Below are positions 43,626 to 52,451 of a stretch of 64,000 nt of DNA, one piece after another (positions within the stretch are counted from its first letter, which is position 1; each line of letters begins with the position of its first letter). The notes beneath the pieces are model-generated. The model was not told where the DNA came from. It saw only the letters and a program-made list of their open reading frames with translations, and did no database searches. A program made the translations under genes and the position numbers. This DNA comes from Nitrospirota bacterium (GTDB lineage: Bacteria; Nitrospirota; Nitrospiria; SBBL01; JAADHI01), in the NCBI GenBank assembly GCA_029261135.1, contig JAJDBX010000075.1, positions 1 through 64,000 of the forward strand, in the 5' to 3' direction.

Positions 43626-45374
43626 ATGGAACCTGCAATCCATAAAACCGAAACACTCTTTTTAAAACGAATCAAATACATGATGGCACTTCGTGTTATC
43701 TTGGTGACCCTTTTTTTGGGTCTCCCCCTCCTACTTGAGCTCAAAACCACCCACAATCCATGGTCGATCACCACATTCTACTTTCTCATCGGGACCACCT
43801 ATGCTTTAAGTATTCTCTACGCCATTGCCCTGAGGTTGAACGTCCCATTGAACCCATTCACCGCTTTTCAATTGGGCATGGATCTCATACTAGAAACTGT
43901 GCTTATTTCTGTTACGGGAGGGCTTGGCAGTCCGTTTCCATTTCTCTTCATTATTACCATTGTTTCAGCTGCGATTTTATTTCAACACAGAGGCGGAGTG
44001 CTTTTGGCCGGACTCTCGACGATTCTCTTTGGTCTTTTAGCCTTGCTTCAACGATCACAATTTCCCCCTTTTGATGCTGGAACGCCCTTAGGGGATAAAG
44101 AAGTTTTGTATGGGGTCTTTCTCTACATGATCGCCTTTTTTACCGTCGGTACACTAAGCGGAAGACTCGCGAAGCGCTTGCGTGAAGAAGAAATCGGGTT
44201 TTTAGATCTGCGAGTTTTTCATGAAGATATTGTGCATAGTATGCCAAGTGGTCTTATTACGACGGACCTGGAAGGAAAAATCACTTCTTTTAATCGATCG
44301 GCTACTGAAATTACCGGCTATCAAGCGGAAGAGGTGATGGGCCAAACATGGTGGGAACAATTTTCATGGCATGATATTGAAGATCGCTTAAATACTCTGA
44401 GCCAAACAGGAACCCCGGAGCGTTTTGAAGGTGAGATTCATTATGAATCGGGTCATACACGGCTTTTAGGTGTGACGATCTCTGCGCTACGTAATGAACA
44501 GGGCATCCATACGGGGTTTATCGGCACTTTTCAAGATCTGACAGAGATCAGGAATTTGGAAGAAGCTGTTCAACGAAAAGAACGACTCGCCACGATTGGA
44601 GAAATGGCGGCCGGGATGGCCCATGAGATCCGCAATCCACTCGCTTCCCTCAGTGGTTCAATTCAAGTCTTACAGAATGAACTCGACTTGAGCGGCGAAA
44701 ACATCAAATTGATGGAGATTGCCATCAAAGAATCTGAGCGGCTGAGTTCCTTCGTCACACAGTTCCTCCGTTTTGCCCGACCGCTCCCGCCGCAACGTGA
44801 ATGGGTGAACTTTCAATCTCTTTTATCTGAAACCGTACAACTTATTCAAAATCATCCCACAGGTACGCATCGCGTCGAAACCGTTCTTGAAGCATCAAAC
44901 AAACCCATTTTAGCCTTTGTCGACCCGGATCAAATGAAACAAGTCTTTTGGAATCTAGGGAACAATGCCTATCAAGCTATGCAGACAGGCGGAATCCTTA
45001 CACTTTCGGTACAGCATATTTCGCAACACATGAAAGAGGACTACATTGAGATTCTCTTTAAAGATACTGGGAAAGGTATTTCAAAAGAAGATCTTCCCAA
45101 TATCTTTGAACCCTTTTTTACGACAAAAAGCGCGGGTTCAGGATTAGGCCTTGCCATCGTTCAACGGGTGATTGAAGAACATTTTGGGAAGATTTTAGTG
45201 AAAAGCCAAGCTGGAGACACACGCTTTCAGATTCGACTGCCCATTGCGTCGGCGATGGCTCCACCAACAATAGATCCTCTTATTGGAAATGATGAAATTC
45301 TTATAAAAAACAATGGAATAGGAAATGGAGTTCGTGAGAACATCAGCCCTCAATTCATTTCCACAGATAAATAA
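43626..45374 (+). CDS. pilS: Sensor histidine kinase PilS
   Basis: 582-residue membrane kinase. Six hydrophobic helices (to about residue 185) form the PilS-type sensor that in relatives contacts pilin in the membrane. A PAS domain (GLITTDLEGKITSFNRSATEITGY), a dimerisation helix with the phosphorylated His in HEIRNPLASL, and the catalytic domain (NLGNNAYQAM, DTGKGI, GSGLGLAIV) follow. The partner response regulator is encoded 12 bases downstream. The start at 43626 has a poor ribosome site and may be controlled by the upstream RNA structure. Confidence 0.94.
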   Translation: MEPAIHKTETLFLKRIKYMMALRVILVTLFLGLPLLLELKTTHNPWSITTFYFLIGTTYALSILYAIALRLNVPLNPFTAFQLGMDLILETVLISVTGGLGSPFPFLFIITIVSAAILFQHRGGVLLAGLSTILFGLLALLQRSQFPPFDAGTPLGDKEVLYGVFLYMIAFFTVGTLSGRLAKRLREEEIGFLDLRVFHEDIVHSMPSGLITTDLEGKITSFNRSATEITGYQAEEVMGQTWWEQFSWHDIEDRLNTLSQTGTPERFEGEIHYESGHTRLLGVTISALRNEQGIHTGFIGTFQDLTEIRNLEEAVQRKERLATIGEMAAGMAHEIRNPLASLSGSIQVLQNELDLSGENIKLMEIAIKESERLSSFVTQFLRFARPLPPQREWVNFQSLLSETVQLIQNHPTGTHRVETVLEASNKPILAFVDPDQMKQVFWNLGNNAYQAMQTGGILTLSVQHISQHMKEDYIEILFKDTGKGISKEDLPNIFEPFFTTKSAGSGLGLAIVQRVIEEHFGKILVKSQAGDTRFQIRLPIASAMAPPTIDPLIGNDEILIKNNGIGNGVRENISPQFISTDK

Positions 45375-45386
45375 TAGGTTAAGAAA

Positions 45387-46799
45387 ATGAGCCAAATACT
45401 TATCGTTGATAACGAAAAAAGCATGCGAGATTTTCTTTCCATTGTCCTCAAAAAAGAAGGCTATGATTGTAGGACCGCGGAAGACGGTGAGGAAGCTTTA
45501 AGCCAGGTTGAAAAAGATGGGGCTGATCTTGTGATCACCGACATCAAAATGCCCAAAATGGACGGTCTTACGCTTTTGAAAGAAATAAAAACGGTTTCTC
45601 CCGAAACCGCAACGGTCATGATGACCGCCTTTGCTTCCACCGGGACGGCGGTTGAAGCCATGAAAGAAGGCGCCTACGACTATCTCACCAAGCCTTTTCA
45701 AATTGATGAAGTTAAACTCATTATCAAAAATGTATTAGAACGGAAAACCCTCAAACAGGAAAACCGCCAGCTTCGGCGTGAATTAAAAACAAAGTCCCAC
45801 TTCACTCAAATCATCGGGAACAGCAAAAAAATGCAGAAGGTGCTCGCATTGGTTGAGAAAGTGGCAGATAACAAAAGCAACATCCTGATCACCGGGGAAT
45901 CGGGGACAGGGAAAGAAATGATCGCCCGTGCGATCCATTATAATAGTGACAGGAAAGACCACCCTTTTGTGACCGTGAATTGTAGTGCCTTGCCTGAAAC
46001 ACTGCTCGAAAGTGAACTTTTTGGTCACATGAAAGGTTCTTTTACTGGGGCCATCGGGAATAAAGCGGGCCTTTTTGAAACCGCTGATAAAGGCAGCATC
46101 TTGCTTGACGAGATTGGAGATACTTCCCTGGCCATTCAAGTGAAGCTGCTCCGCGTTCTGCAAGAGCGAGAATTACGCCGAGTTGGGGGGACAAAAGATA
46201 TCAAGGTCGATATTCGGATCATCGCGGCAACCAATCGGAATCTTGAAGATCTCATCGCTGAAGGAAAATTCAGGGAGGACCTTTATTATCGACTCGACGT
46301 GATCCCTATCCATCTGCCGCCTCTTCGTGAACGGCCTGAAGACATCCCGCTTCTTGCAGACTATTTTCTCCAAAAATACAACGAAACACTCGGAAAACAG
46401 ATTGAAGGTATCGCACCGGATATGATTCGACTTTTAAGCCGACATGAATGGAAAGGCAATGTCCGTGAATTAGAAAATGTGCTGGAACGTGCTGTCGCAC
46501 TCACCTCGAACCGTGTTCTTGATATTGATGATTTCAGCGGAAGCTTCATGAAAGTAACACAAAACGTGCCGATCCCCACCGATATCCCAGAAGACGGGCT
46601 CGATCTGGAGGCATTGATCGGTAAAATAGAAAAAGACCTTTTAATCAAAGCGCTGCAAGAAACGCATTGGGTCAAAAAAGAGGCGGCCAAACGGCTCCAC
46701 CTCAATTTCCGTTCATTTCGTTATCGGCTCGCAAAATATGGCATCAACCGCCACCGTGAAAATGGCAACGCTGAAGATTCCCAGAGAAGCTCTGACTGA
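45387..46799 (+). CDS. pilR: Sigma-54 response regulator PilR
   Basis: 470 residues: a receiver domain with the phosphorylated Asp52 (VITDIKMPKMDG), the AAA+ domain (Walker A GESGTGKE, a normal GSFTGA loop, Walker B ILLDEIGD) and a Fis-type helix-turn-helix at the C-terminus (ETHWVKKEAAKRLHLNFRSFRYRL). Phosphorylated by PilS, it would switch on sigma-54 promoters of pilin genes, which are not in this window. It directly follows pilS. Confidence 0.96.
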   Translation: MSQILIVDNEKSMRDFLSIVLKKEGYDCRTAEDGEEALSQVEKDGADLVITDIKMPKMDGLTLLKEIKTVSPETATVMMTAFASTGTAVEAMKEGAYDYLTKPFQIDEVKLIIKNVLERKTLKQENRQLRRELKTKSHFTQIIGNSKKMQKVLALVEKVADNKSNILITGESGTGKEMIARAIHYNSDRKDHPFVTVNCSALPETLLESELFGHMKGSFTGAIGNKAGLFETADKGSILLDEIGDTSLAIQVKLLRVLQERELRRVGGTKDIKVDIRIIAATNRNLEDLIAEGKFREDLYYRLDVIPIHLPPLRERPEDIPLLADYFLQKYNETLGKQIEGIAPDMIRLLSRHEWKGNVRELENVLERAVALTSNRVLDIDDFSGSFMKVTQNVPIPTDIPEDGLDLEALIGKIEKDLLIKALQETHWVKKEAAKRLHLNFRSFRYRLAKYGINRHRENGNAEDSQRSSD

Positions 46800-46842
46800 G
46801 GCCCTTCTCTTTTTGATCCTTCCAGTGCTATCATTCATCTTC

Positions 46843-47742
46843 ATGATGCAGCAAAAATTCACTCTTCAAGCACCCGCTAAAATTAACCTTTATCTCAAAG
46901 TCCTGAACCAAAGAGAAGATGGTTTTCACAATCTCACCTCCCTCATGCAGATGGTCGGGCTTTATGACACACTCACCTTTGAGGCAAAACCGGATGCCAT
47001 CACTCTGCAGGTTGAAAAGAGTTCACTGCCTGCCGACCATTCTAATTTGGTGATGAAAGCCGCAATATTGCTTCAAAAAGCTTTGGTCTCAGCGGGTTAT
47101 CCGCGAAAAGGCGTCTTCATGACCCTTCAAAAAGAAATTCCGCTTGCGGCTGGATTGGCCGGTGGCAGTAGCGATGCCGTCTCGACGCTGATCGGACTCA
47201 ATCAGCTATGGGGTCTTCATTGGCCAAAGAAACGTTTGGCAGAGTTAAGCGAATCGCTTGGAAGTGATCTCCCCTTTTTTTTTGATGGCCCGACCGCCTG
47301 GGTTTCGGGACGGGGAGAAATGGTCGAATCCGCGCCCAGCCCTTTCAGTGGGTGGGTTGTGTTGGTCAATCCCGAAATATCCGTTTCCACTGCTTCCGTT
47401 TTTAGGGATTATTCAGCGCAAAGCGGGTTGACAAAAATAGACGCACCGCTTAATATCAAGCCAGATAAAGGGTGGCCTTCCACAGCGGAGATTCTCCGAC
47501 ATACGGCTAACGATCTTGAAAAAGTCACTTTGAATCGCTTTCCGAAATTGAAAGCGATTAAGTCGCAGCTTCAGGAACGAGGAGCTCGGTTGGTGCTCAT
47601 GTCTGGAAGTGGTCCCACACTCTTTGGTCTTTTTAAAGATGAGCAACAAGCAAAGCATGTGGCGGAAGAAATCCGAGCATTACGACAGCATCACTCGATT
47701 AAGGTGTGGTCTGTTCCGCTCTTGCAGAAATCGCCGTATTAA
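46843..47742 (+). CDS. ispE: 4-diphosphocytidyl-2-C-methyl-D-erythritol kinase
   Basis: GHMP-family kinase of the MEP isoprenoid pathway, 299 residues. The start FTLQAPAKINLYLKVL, the ATP loop PLAAGLAGGSSDAVSTL and the late GARLVLMSGSGPTLFGLF are diagnostic. The ATG at 46843 (or 46846) is chosen because the family begins just before APAKINL; a frame open upstream to 46738 overlaps the pilR end. No clear ribosome site, so coupling to pilR translation is possible. The tRNA-Gln gene follows. Confidence 0.95.
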   Translation: MMQQKFTLQAPAKINLYLKVLNQREDGFHNLTSLMQMVGLYDTLTFEAKPDAITLQVEKSSLPADHSNLVMKAAILLQKALVSAGYPRKGVFMTLQKEIPLAAGLAGGSSDAVSTLIGLNQLWGLHWPKKRLAELSESLGSDLPFFFDGPTAWVSGRGEMVESAPSPFSGWVVLVNPEISVSTASVFRDYSAQSGLTKIDAPLNIKPDKGWPSTAEILRHTANDLEKVTLNRFPKLKAIKSQLQERGARLVLMSGSGPTLFGLFKDEQQAKHVAEEIRALRQHHSIKVWSVPLLQKSPY

Positions 47743-47764
47743 TAAAAATTGATAAAAAATTGAC

Positions 47765-47839
47765 TGGGGCGTCGACAAGTGGCAAGTCACGAGATTTTGG
47801 CTCTCGCATTCCCAGGTTCGAACCCTGGCGCCCCAGCCA
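47765..47839 (+). tRNA. tRNA-Gln (TTG anticodon), CCA encoded
   Basis: Acceptor TGGGGCG (47765-47771) pairs with CGCCCCA, followed by discriminator G and encoded CCA. The D stem is GAC/GTC, the anticodon stem CGAGA/TCTCG with loop TTTTGGC giving anticodon TTG, and the T arm CCAGG-TTCGAAC-CCTGG. It reads CAA/CAG. A T-rich stretch follows at once and may end transcription. Confidence 0.97.
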
Positions 47840-47964
47840 GTTTTTTCTTCTCTGAGTGCTTCCAAGCATTGAATCAACCCCATAGACCGAGACATCTACT
47901 CTTCACCGATGCTTGTCCCTTTTTTCGCATTTAAAAATAGTTTGTATTTTGTCGATAGTGCTTA

Positions 47965-48124
47965 GGGGCGTTCTCAATTAACGTGAACGGTTCCTTTTCT
48001 GTTATTTTCATCCCTGACTGCGTTAGTTTCTCTTTGCAATGGCTGGCATTGTGTCCAAAAACTGACCTTGTCAGAACATAAAATCCCTAAAAAATGCACT
48101 CTCCCAGTTAATTGAGAACGCCCC
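47965..48124. mobile_element. 160-bp MITE-like element with 18-bp terminal inverted repeats
   Basis: GGGGCGTTCTCAATTAAC at 47965-47982 and its exact reverse complement GTTAATTGAGAACGCCCC at 48107-48124 bound a 160-base segment with no coding capacity. The first 31 bases are identical to a solo end at 31689. It must be moved by a transposase encoded elsewhere; the family was not assigned. TAGTG occurs on both sides (47956-47960 and 48126-48130), offset by a few bases, so a target duplication is only possible. The rest of 47840-48408 shows no gene. Confidence 0.85.
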
Positions 48125-48408
48125 CTAGTGAACTGAATTGAAATAAACCTGGGCTTGAGTCTGGATAACACTGCTCCCGCCTAAATGACCGATCCATGTT
48201 TCCCGTCCAATAAAATTCTTTAAAAAGGGCAATTCTCCTTGGTGAGGCCCCCTCATCGGCGGTTTTTGGGTATATTAAAAGATAAGAATTGCTCCAAAAT
48301 ATTCTTCCGCACTAACTCATCCAGGTTCCATTGTCTCATTAAAGATTTTGGAATAAAATGCCGATAAATAGAGATAGGTGGAGTTGTTGTGTCAAGGACG
48401 CAATCATT

Positions 48409-48609
48409 ATGAAAAAAAAGATAACGTCACAAAATATTAAAGAGGTGTGGGAGGAGGCCATCCAATACCATGAGCTCCATGAATTGGAGCATGCCATTAT
48501 TTTGCTCACACATTGGGTGGATCAGAGTCCGAAAGACAAAGAATTAGCGAATGATGTCAGGATTGTTTTGGCTGCCGCGAACCATGTTCTGCATGAGCAC
48601 ATTAATTAA
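48409..48609 (+). CDS. Small helical hypothetical protein (66 aa)
   Basis: Unrecognised. The ATG at 48409 is preceded by AAGGA at about ten bases; an in-frame ATG at 48358 is possible but has a Cys-rich start with no ribosome site. The product is predicted all-helical, with a His-rich amphipathic centre (YHELHELEHAIILLTHW) and a DNDVRIVLAAANHVLHEH-like second helix. It resembles a single TPR-like hairpin. It stands alone between the MITE and a decayed SCO1 gene, in a region of gene loss, so it could also be a remnant. Confidence 0.45.
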   Translation: MKKKITSQNIKEVWEEAIQYHELHELEHAIILLTHWVDQSPKDKELANDVRIVLAAANHVLHEHIN

Positions 48610-48738
48610 GCCATTTCCATGTCTACATCCTCTGCTTGCCTTGATCCCCCTGACTTGATGATGAATTTGAAATCTGAAACGAAGAACCAATTGACAAAAG
48701 ACTCGCTAACGAAAACAGATTTTTGAAAGGGTCTTCCA

Positions 48739-49382
48739 ATGAAAAAAAATGGGCGGGTCTTTCTTTATTTCTTATTGCTTATCTCGGTCAGTGATTATTT
48801 ATGGGTACACTCAAATTCTAAAGCCCGACAAGCTCACATTAATTTAGCACCATTAGAACAAGTTTGCTTGAAAGAGCCCAGACCACTCCCATTGTCAGAT
48901 TTTCAACTCACAAGCCATAATAATCAAGCCTATCGCCTCAAAGATCTTCAAGGAAAATGGCGTATTGTCCTCTTCGTTTACACCGCTTGTCCCGTTTTTG
49001 TCCGCTCACCCTTCGCTTACTCACACAAGCACTGGATGAGCTAAAGGGAGAAGGAGAAGCCCCAATCCCAGAGGCGATCTTTATCTCTATCGATCCCGAA
49101 AGAGACGTGCCCTCGAAGATTACCGCTTTTCTTGCTCCCATACATCAAGATTTAATTGGACTGACGGGTACACATACGGAATTGAAGAAGCTCATCCAAT
49201 CTGTTTGATCCGATTATCAAATCGACAAGCTAAAAGATGAGATCTCAGTGAATCATCCGACAACTCTTTATTTCATTAATCCATCAGGTCAGCTCACAAG
49301 TATGTTTAGTAACATTTCACAAAGCACACAATTAAAGCATGATATTAAAATGGCCATGAGTGAAACGCACAATAATATCTAG
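48739..49382 (+). pseudogene. SCO1/SenC copper chaperone gene, frameshift plus stop
   Basis: The ATG at 48739 (GAAAGGG upstream) starts an exported SCO1-type protein: an N-terminal anchor, LSDFQLTSHNNQAYRLKDLQGKW and IVLFVYTACPVF. Adding one T to the T-run at 48995-48999 restores CPVFCPLTLRLLTQAL, with the CxxxC copper site, followed by IFISIDPERDVPSKI and LIGLTGTHTELKKLI. A TGA at 49206-49208 interrupts, then the same frame runs on (HPTTLYFINPSGQL) to a stop at 49380-49382. The original protein would deliver copper to cytochrome oxidase. Two lesions make it a pseudogene unless the T-run is an assembly error. Confidence 0.85.
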
Positions 49383-49396
49383 AGTTGGGTGTCCAA

Positions 49397-49985
49397 ATGA
49401 AATTCCTCAATAAAGATCACCTTGGTAAATTGTTCCTCATTTTTGGGATCTCTCTGATCAGTATCGTGATTAGTTTTCAAATGGTGAATCATTTTGCTTC
49501 AATGCCTTTACCTGAAGATTATCAAAAGATTTCTGAAGGCCTTGCCCCGCTTGCGACAAAATGCGGGCTGGCTCATTGTCCACGTCATCTACGAAAATTG
49601 TAGCTGCACAAATTCTCTGACGAAGAGTCTTCTAGAAGGTGGTGCCCAAGCGGAGGTTGAAGAATGAATTTTATATGCCGGAGAGGGTGTAGACTTAAAA
49701 GAAAAATTTGAAAATAAAGGATTTGCCTTTGATTCCGAAACAAAAACGTCCATTGGGGGACGGTATGGTATCGAAGCGGCACCCTTGCTCTTGATTTTTT
49801 CACCCAATGATCAGCTCAAGTACGGTGGGGGATATTTTGAGCGGCCATCGGTTTTTCGTTCGATGGATCAAAAACTGTTCACACAAATTAAAAATAATGA
49901 AACTGTAGAAGCACTTCCACTATATGGCTGCGCAGTCAGTACCCGATTGGAAAAAGTTTTCGATCCCTTCGGCGTGAAACTGTAG
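49397..49985 (+). pseudogene. Membrane-anchored thioredoxin-like protein gene (DUF6436-like), frameshift plus stop
   Basis: The ATG at 49397 opens a signal anchor (LGKLFLIFGISLISIVISF) and continues to TAG 49601-49603. A +1 change near 49563 joins GWLIVHVIYENCSCTNSLTKSL (a C-x-C thioredoxin-like site), a TGA at about 49663-49665, then GGRYGIEAAPLLLIFSPND and QLKYGGGY...LYGCAVSTRLEKVFDPFGVKL to the final TAG. Layout and the Pro of AAPLLL agree with thioredoxin-like DUF6436 proteins. It lies 14 bases after the broken SCO1 gene, so a two-gene redox or oxidase-assembly operon seems to have decayed. Confidence 0.75.
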
Positions 49986-50070
49986 ATATGAGAAATTTAC
50001 AGCTCACTCTTTTTCCCTCTGCTCTTTTTTTCAAAATAAAGATCGAACGAGTCGTATCAAGCCCATCAAC

Positions 50071-50901
50071 CTATAATATCCATTTGGACGCAGCGAGCGT
50101 TTGTTTTAAATGGGCTAAAAAGGTCTTTGCAGTTTGATCGGATGAATATTTTATTTGAGAAGAAAATGACTTCCCATAAATCACCGACCCGCGTTGTAAT
50201 AGGGTATTGAGTTGTCTTTTTTGCGTTTCGGTGAAATGCCAGCGTTGCGTAATTTCATGATATTCCTGGTTTGAGCGATCAAGTTTTCGGAACTCTTCGA
50301 CTTCACTGACGAGTATCTTTAGGATGTTGGCTATTTCATTGAGGCGGTTATTGATAAGAGCGATAATGGTTTCTTTTGTCATTTTTTTTACAGGATGTTG
50401 CCGATTGTCTGAAATAATCTTGTAGCAATGGATCAATTCAAGTGTGCTGCTGCGAAGGGCGATTTTATAATATGCGCTCGCTTCCATATCGTATCCTCCG
50501 TCATTTTCATAGCGATGCTCCACTTGGTCCACGGTGGTTAAATCACTCGAAGGAAAGGGGAAAGGGTAGATATGTGGGGAGTAATAGCTTTTCCCAGTCG
50601 CATCATCACGCACACGATGTGCCATAAAACCTTGGCCGATCTCTAAGGTACGATGTCCAGCGATCCCCAGATTGAGCCAGGCCATCATGCCTTTATCCAA
50701 GGAAAGCGCTTGTAAGTAGCCTGTAGCTGCGGCAGCGTTGATTTTTCCGAGTCCAGAAATAATAAGAGTCAATTGCGCACGGGTATAAATGATAAAGGGG
50801 TGCGCCCCTTGTAACTTGGCCATGGCGTAATGATCAATTAAGGGCCTGGCTTCATGGATGCTTGCGACAACAATGTTTAGCATATCTTGATGATGGTGCA
50901 T
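50071..50901 (-). CDS. Nucleoside phosphorylase/nucleosidase family protein (MTA/SAH nucleosidase-like)
   Basis: 276 residues. The N-terminal part matches the PNP/UDP family: VVASIHEARPLIDHY, then LTLIISGLGKINAAAATGYL and LNLGIAGH; later YDMEASAYYKIAL has the purine-ribose site motif with Glu (MEA). The last 90 residues (after HPVKKMTK) are a helical extension unlike standard MTA/SAH nucleosidase. The reaction is likely N-glycosidic cleavage or phosphorolysis of a nucleoside, or of futalosine-like compounds. The start is ATG at 50901 or 50883; neither has a good ribosome site. It is divergent from the cytochrome genes. Confidence 0.7.
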   Translation of the reverse strand: MHHHQDMLNIVVASIHEARPLIDHYAMAKLQGAHPFIIYTRAQLTLIISGLGKINAAAATGYLQALSLDKGMMAWLNLGIAGHRTLEIGQGFMAHRVRDDATGKSYYSPHIYPFPFPSSDLTTVDQVEHRYENDGGYDMEASAYYKIALRSSTLELIHCYKIISDNRQHPVKKMTKETIIALINNRLNEIANILKILVSEVEEFRKLDRSNQEYHEITQRWHFTETQKRQLNTLLQRGSVIYGKSFSSQIKYSSDQTAKTFLAHLKQTLAASKWIL

Positions 50902-51034
50902 TTTTTTTTCACAGGCTGCAAGTCATTTATTTGAGAGTCTAGCGATGTTCTCTTTTTTGCTTGTCATTCGATCCAGTGGAGCGGTTAATAATCAACACTT
51001 TACCATCTCGACCCAGAAAGGTAGAATAGCATCA

Positions 51035-51400
51035 ATGTGGTTTGGAAAATCCCATTTACTGATTAAAGCACTTTTATGTTCACTTGTAATTTTCACCATT
51101 GTAGGCTGCAAACAAAAAAAGAGCCCTTTGCCTGATCATCTTGGTGGACAAATTTATCAGGGAAAGATGCGCTTAGATATCAAGTGTCATGGTTGCCACG
51201 GATGGGTGGGGGAAGGCAGCGCCCAGGCCCCGGCCTTGGTGAAATTAGGCAAAACCATTCCTTACAACCGGTTTTATGCGGCGGTGGTCTTCGGGCGTTT
51301 TGGAGGCATGCCCGCCTATGAAAGAATATTGAAAGAAAAGGAAATTCGACAAATCATCGATTGGCTCGAAAAAATCTCACTCATTGGGGTCGCCCCATAA
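51035..51400 (+). CDS. Lipoprotein cytochrome c (first of a tandem pair)
   Basis: 121 residues from an ATG at 51035. The signal peptide ends in a lipobox (FTIVGC, Cys at about 25). The mature protein has one haem site, CHGCHG, after the motif LPDHLGGQIYQGKMRLDIK, and a Met in GGMPAYERILKE that is the likely axial ligand. The fold is a small class I cytochrome c anchored by lipid to a membrane. The next gene is a paralogue with the same layout. The frame is open upstream to 50945, but the lipoprotein signal fixes the start. Electron transfer in the periplasm is the expected role. Confidence 0.85.
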   Translation: MWFGKSHLLIKALLCSLVIFTIVGCKQKKSPLPDHLGGQIYQGKMRLDIKCHGCHGWVGEGSAQAPALVKLGKTIPYNRFYAAVVFGRFGGMPAYERILKEKEIRQIIDWLEKISLIGVAP

Positions 51401-51446
51401 AGAAGTGCTTATTCTATGTTATTCAAAAAATAGAGAGGAAAAACCA

Positions 51447-51794
51447 TTGAAATACAAAAACCCTAATTTAACCATGAAAACAACGATGCTGATTCTCGTT
51501 TTATTCATCTTTACGGCATGTGAGAAAAAGGTAAACCCCTTTCCAGATCACATGGGGTCAAAAATATTCCAAGGACAGCAGAATGCCAAAGTGAACTGTG
51601 CCAATTGCCACGGGGATCTCGGAGGCGGCGGGATGAAGGCCCCCAACGTGGCGAAAGCGGTAAAAAACCTCACAGCGGAGCAATTTTCCGGTATCGTCAT
51701 GAACGGGAAGGGAAGCATGCCGCCATTTGCTGACACTTTAAAAGAGGAAGAGATTCTCGAAATTTTGGATTGGCTCAACAAGCTCCCCAGTTAG
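51447..51794 (+). CDS. Lipoprotein cytochrome c (second of a tandem pair)
   Basis: About 115 residues. A TTG at 51447 with GAGAGG eight to ten bases upstream is preferred; an ATG at 51474 would also keep the signal peptide. The lipobox is FTAC, the haem site CANCH after FPDHMGSKIFQGQQNAKVN, and the axial Met lies in GSMPPFADTLKEEE. The sequence mirrors its upstream neighbour, so the pair arose by duplication and diverged, probably giving carriers of different potential. The 3' end overlaps the convergent gene at 51791 by four bases. Confidence 0.85.
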   Translation: MKYKNPNLTMKTTMLILVLFIFTACEKKVNPFPDHMGSKIFQGQQNAKVNCANCHGDLGGGGMKAPNVAKAVKNLTAEQFSGIVMNGKGSMPPFADTLKEEEILEILDWLNKLPS

Positions 51795-52360
51795 TCTATG
51801 TAGCTAATGACTCCTTGGTCTTCGCCAGTGAGTGATCGAAAAAGGACATGGAATTCTTCGTCGGAAAGGGACTCGTCTCTAAGTTTGTCCAGGTCTTCAG
51901 GCGTAATGGGGATTTGCGCCTGGATATCAAACGAAGAATTCCCAAATGCCGCATAGTGATCGTAAAAACGGAACTCGGGGACCAAGTGGGTCACGCCGTT
52001 ATTGTAATGAATGGCGAGCTCAATCATCATACGGCCGACATCCGCTGGGATGCGTTTTCCGAGCACAATATTTTTAGGGGGGTTGCCTGCGCGGAAATAT
52101 TGAATCATCACGCGTTTGATTTTTTGCTCCGCAAAGAACCCCTTGAGAAACTTGTCATCTTTTTTCCGTTCTTTCATTAAAAATAATTCGATTTTGATCT
52201 CTTCACGAGGCATCGGGACAAAGGGGCCTTCATCCTCTTTAAAATGTCGCTGTCCTTTTTCTTCCGGGGTTTCTGCAAAACTGGGGTTCGGGATGAAATT
52301 GATGAGCGAAATGCTTACAAGTGTGACAATGATCCCGATAATTTTTGTTCCTTTATTCAC
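51791..52360 (-). CDS. Exported hypothetical protein (189 aa)
   Basis: GTG start at 52360 with AAGGAG at seven bases. A signal peptide of about 29 residues ends at FAE. The mature protein is charged, with a Lys/Glu-rich first half (RHFKEDEGPFVPMPREEIK) and a second half with aromatic strands (VTHLVPEFRFYDHYAAFGNSSF). No Cys, no haem or metal motif, no family recognised. It probably acts in the periplasm. It is convergent with the tandem cytochromes. Confidence 0.7.
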   Translation of the reverse strand: MNKGTKIIGIIVTLVSISLINFIPNPSFAETPEEKGQRHFKEDEGPFVPMPREEIKIELFLMKERKKDDKFLKGFFAEQKIKRVMIQYFRAGNPPKNIVLGKRIPADVGRMMIELAIHYNNGVTHLVPEFRFYDHYAAFGNSSFDIQAQIPITPEDLDKLRDESLSDEEFHVLFRSLTGEDQGVISYID

Positions 52361-52451
52361 GCGTTTCTCCTTAACTTTCAGTATTGTACTCTAAAATAAA
52401 TTGTTGTATGTTCTTCAAATAGATTCACTTCACTATAAAATATGGGTGTGA

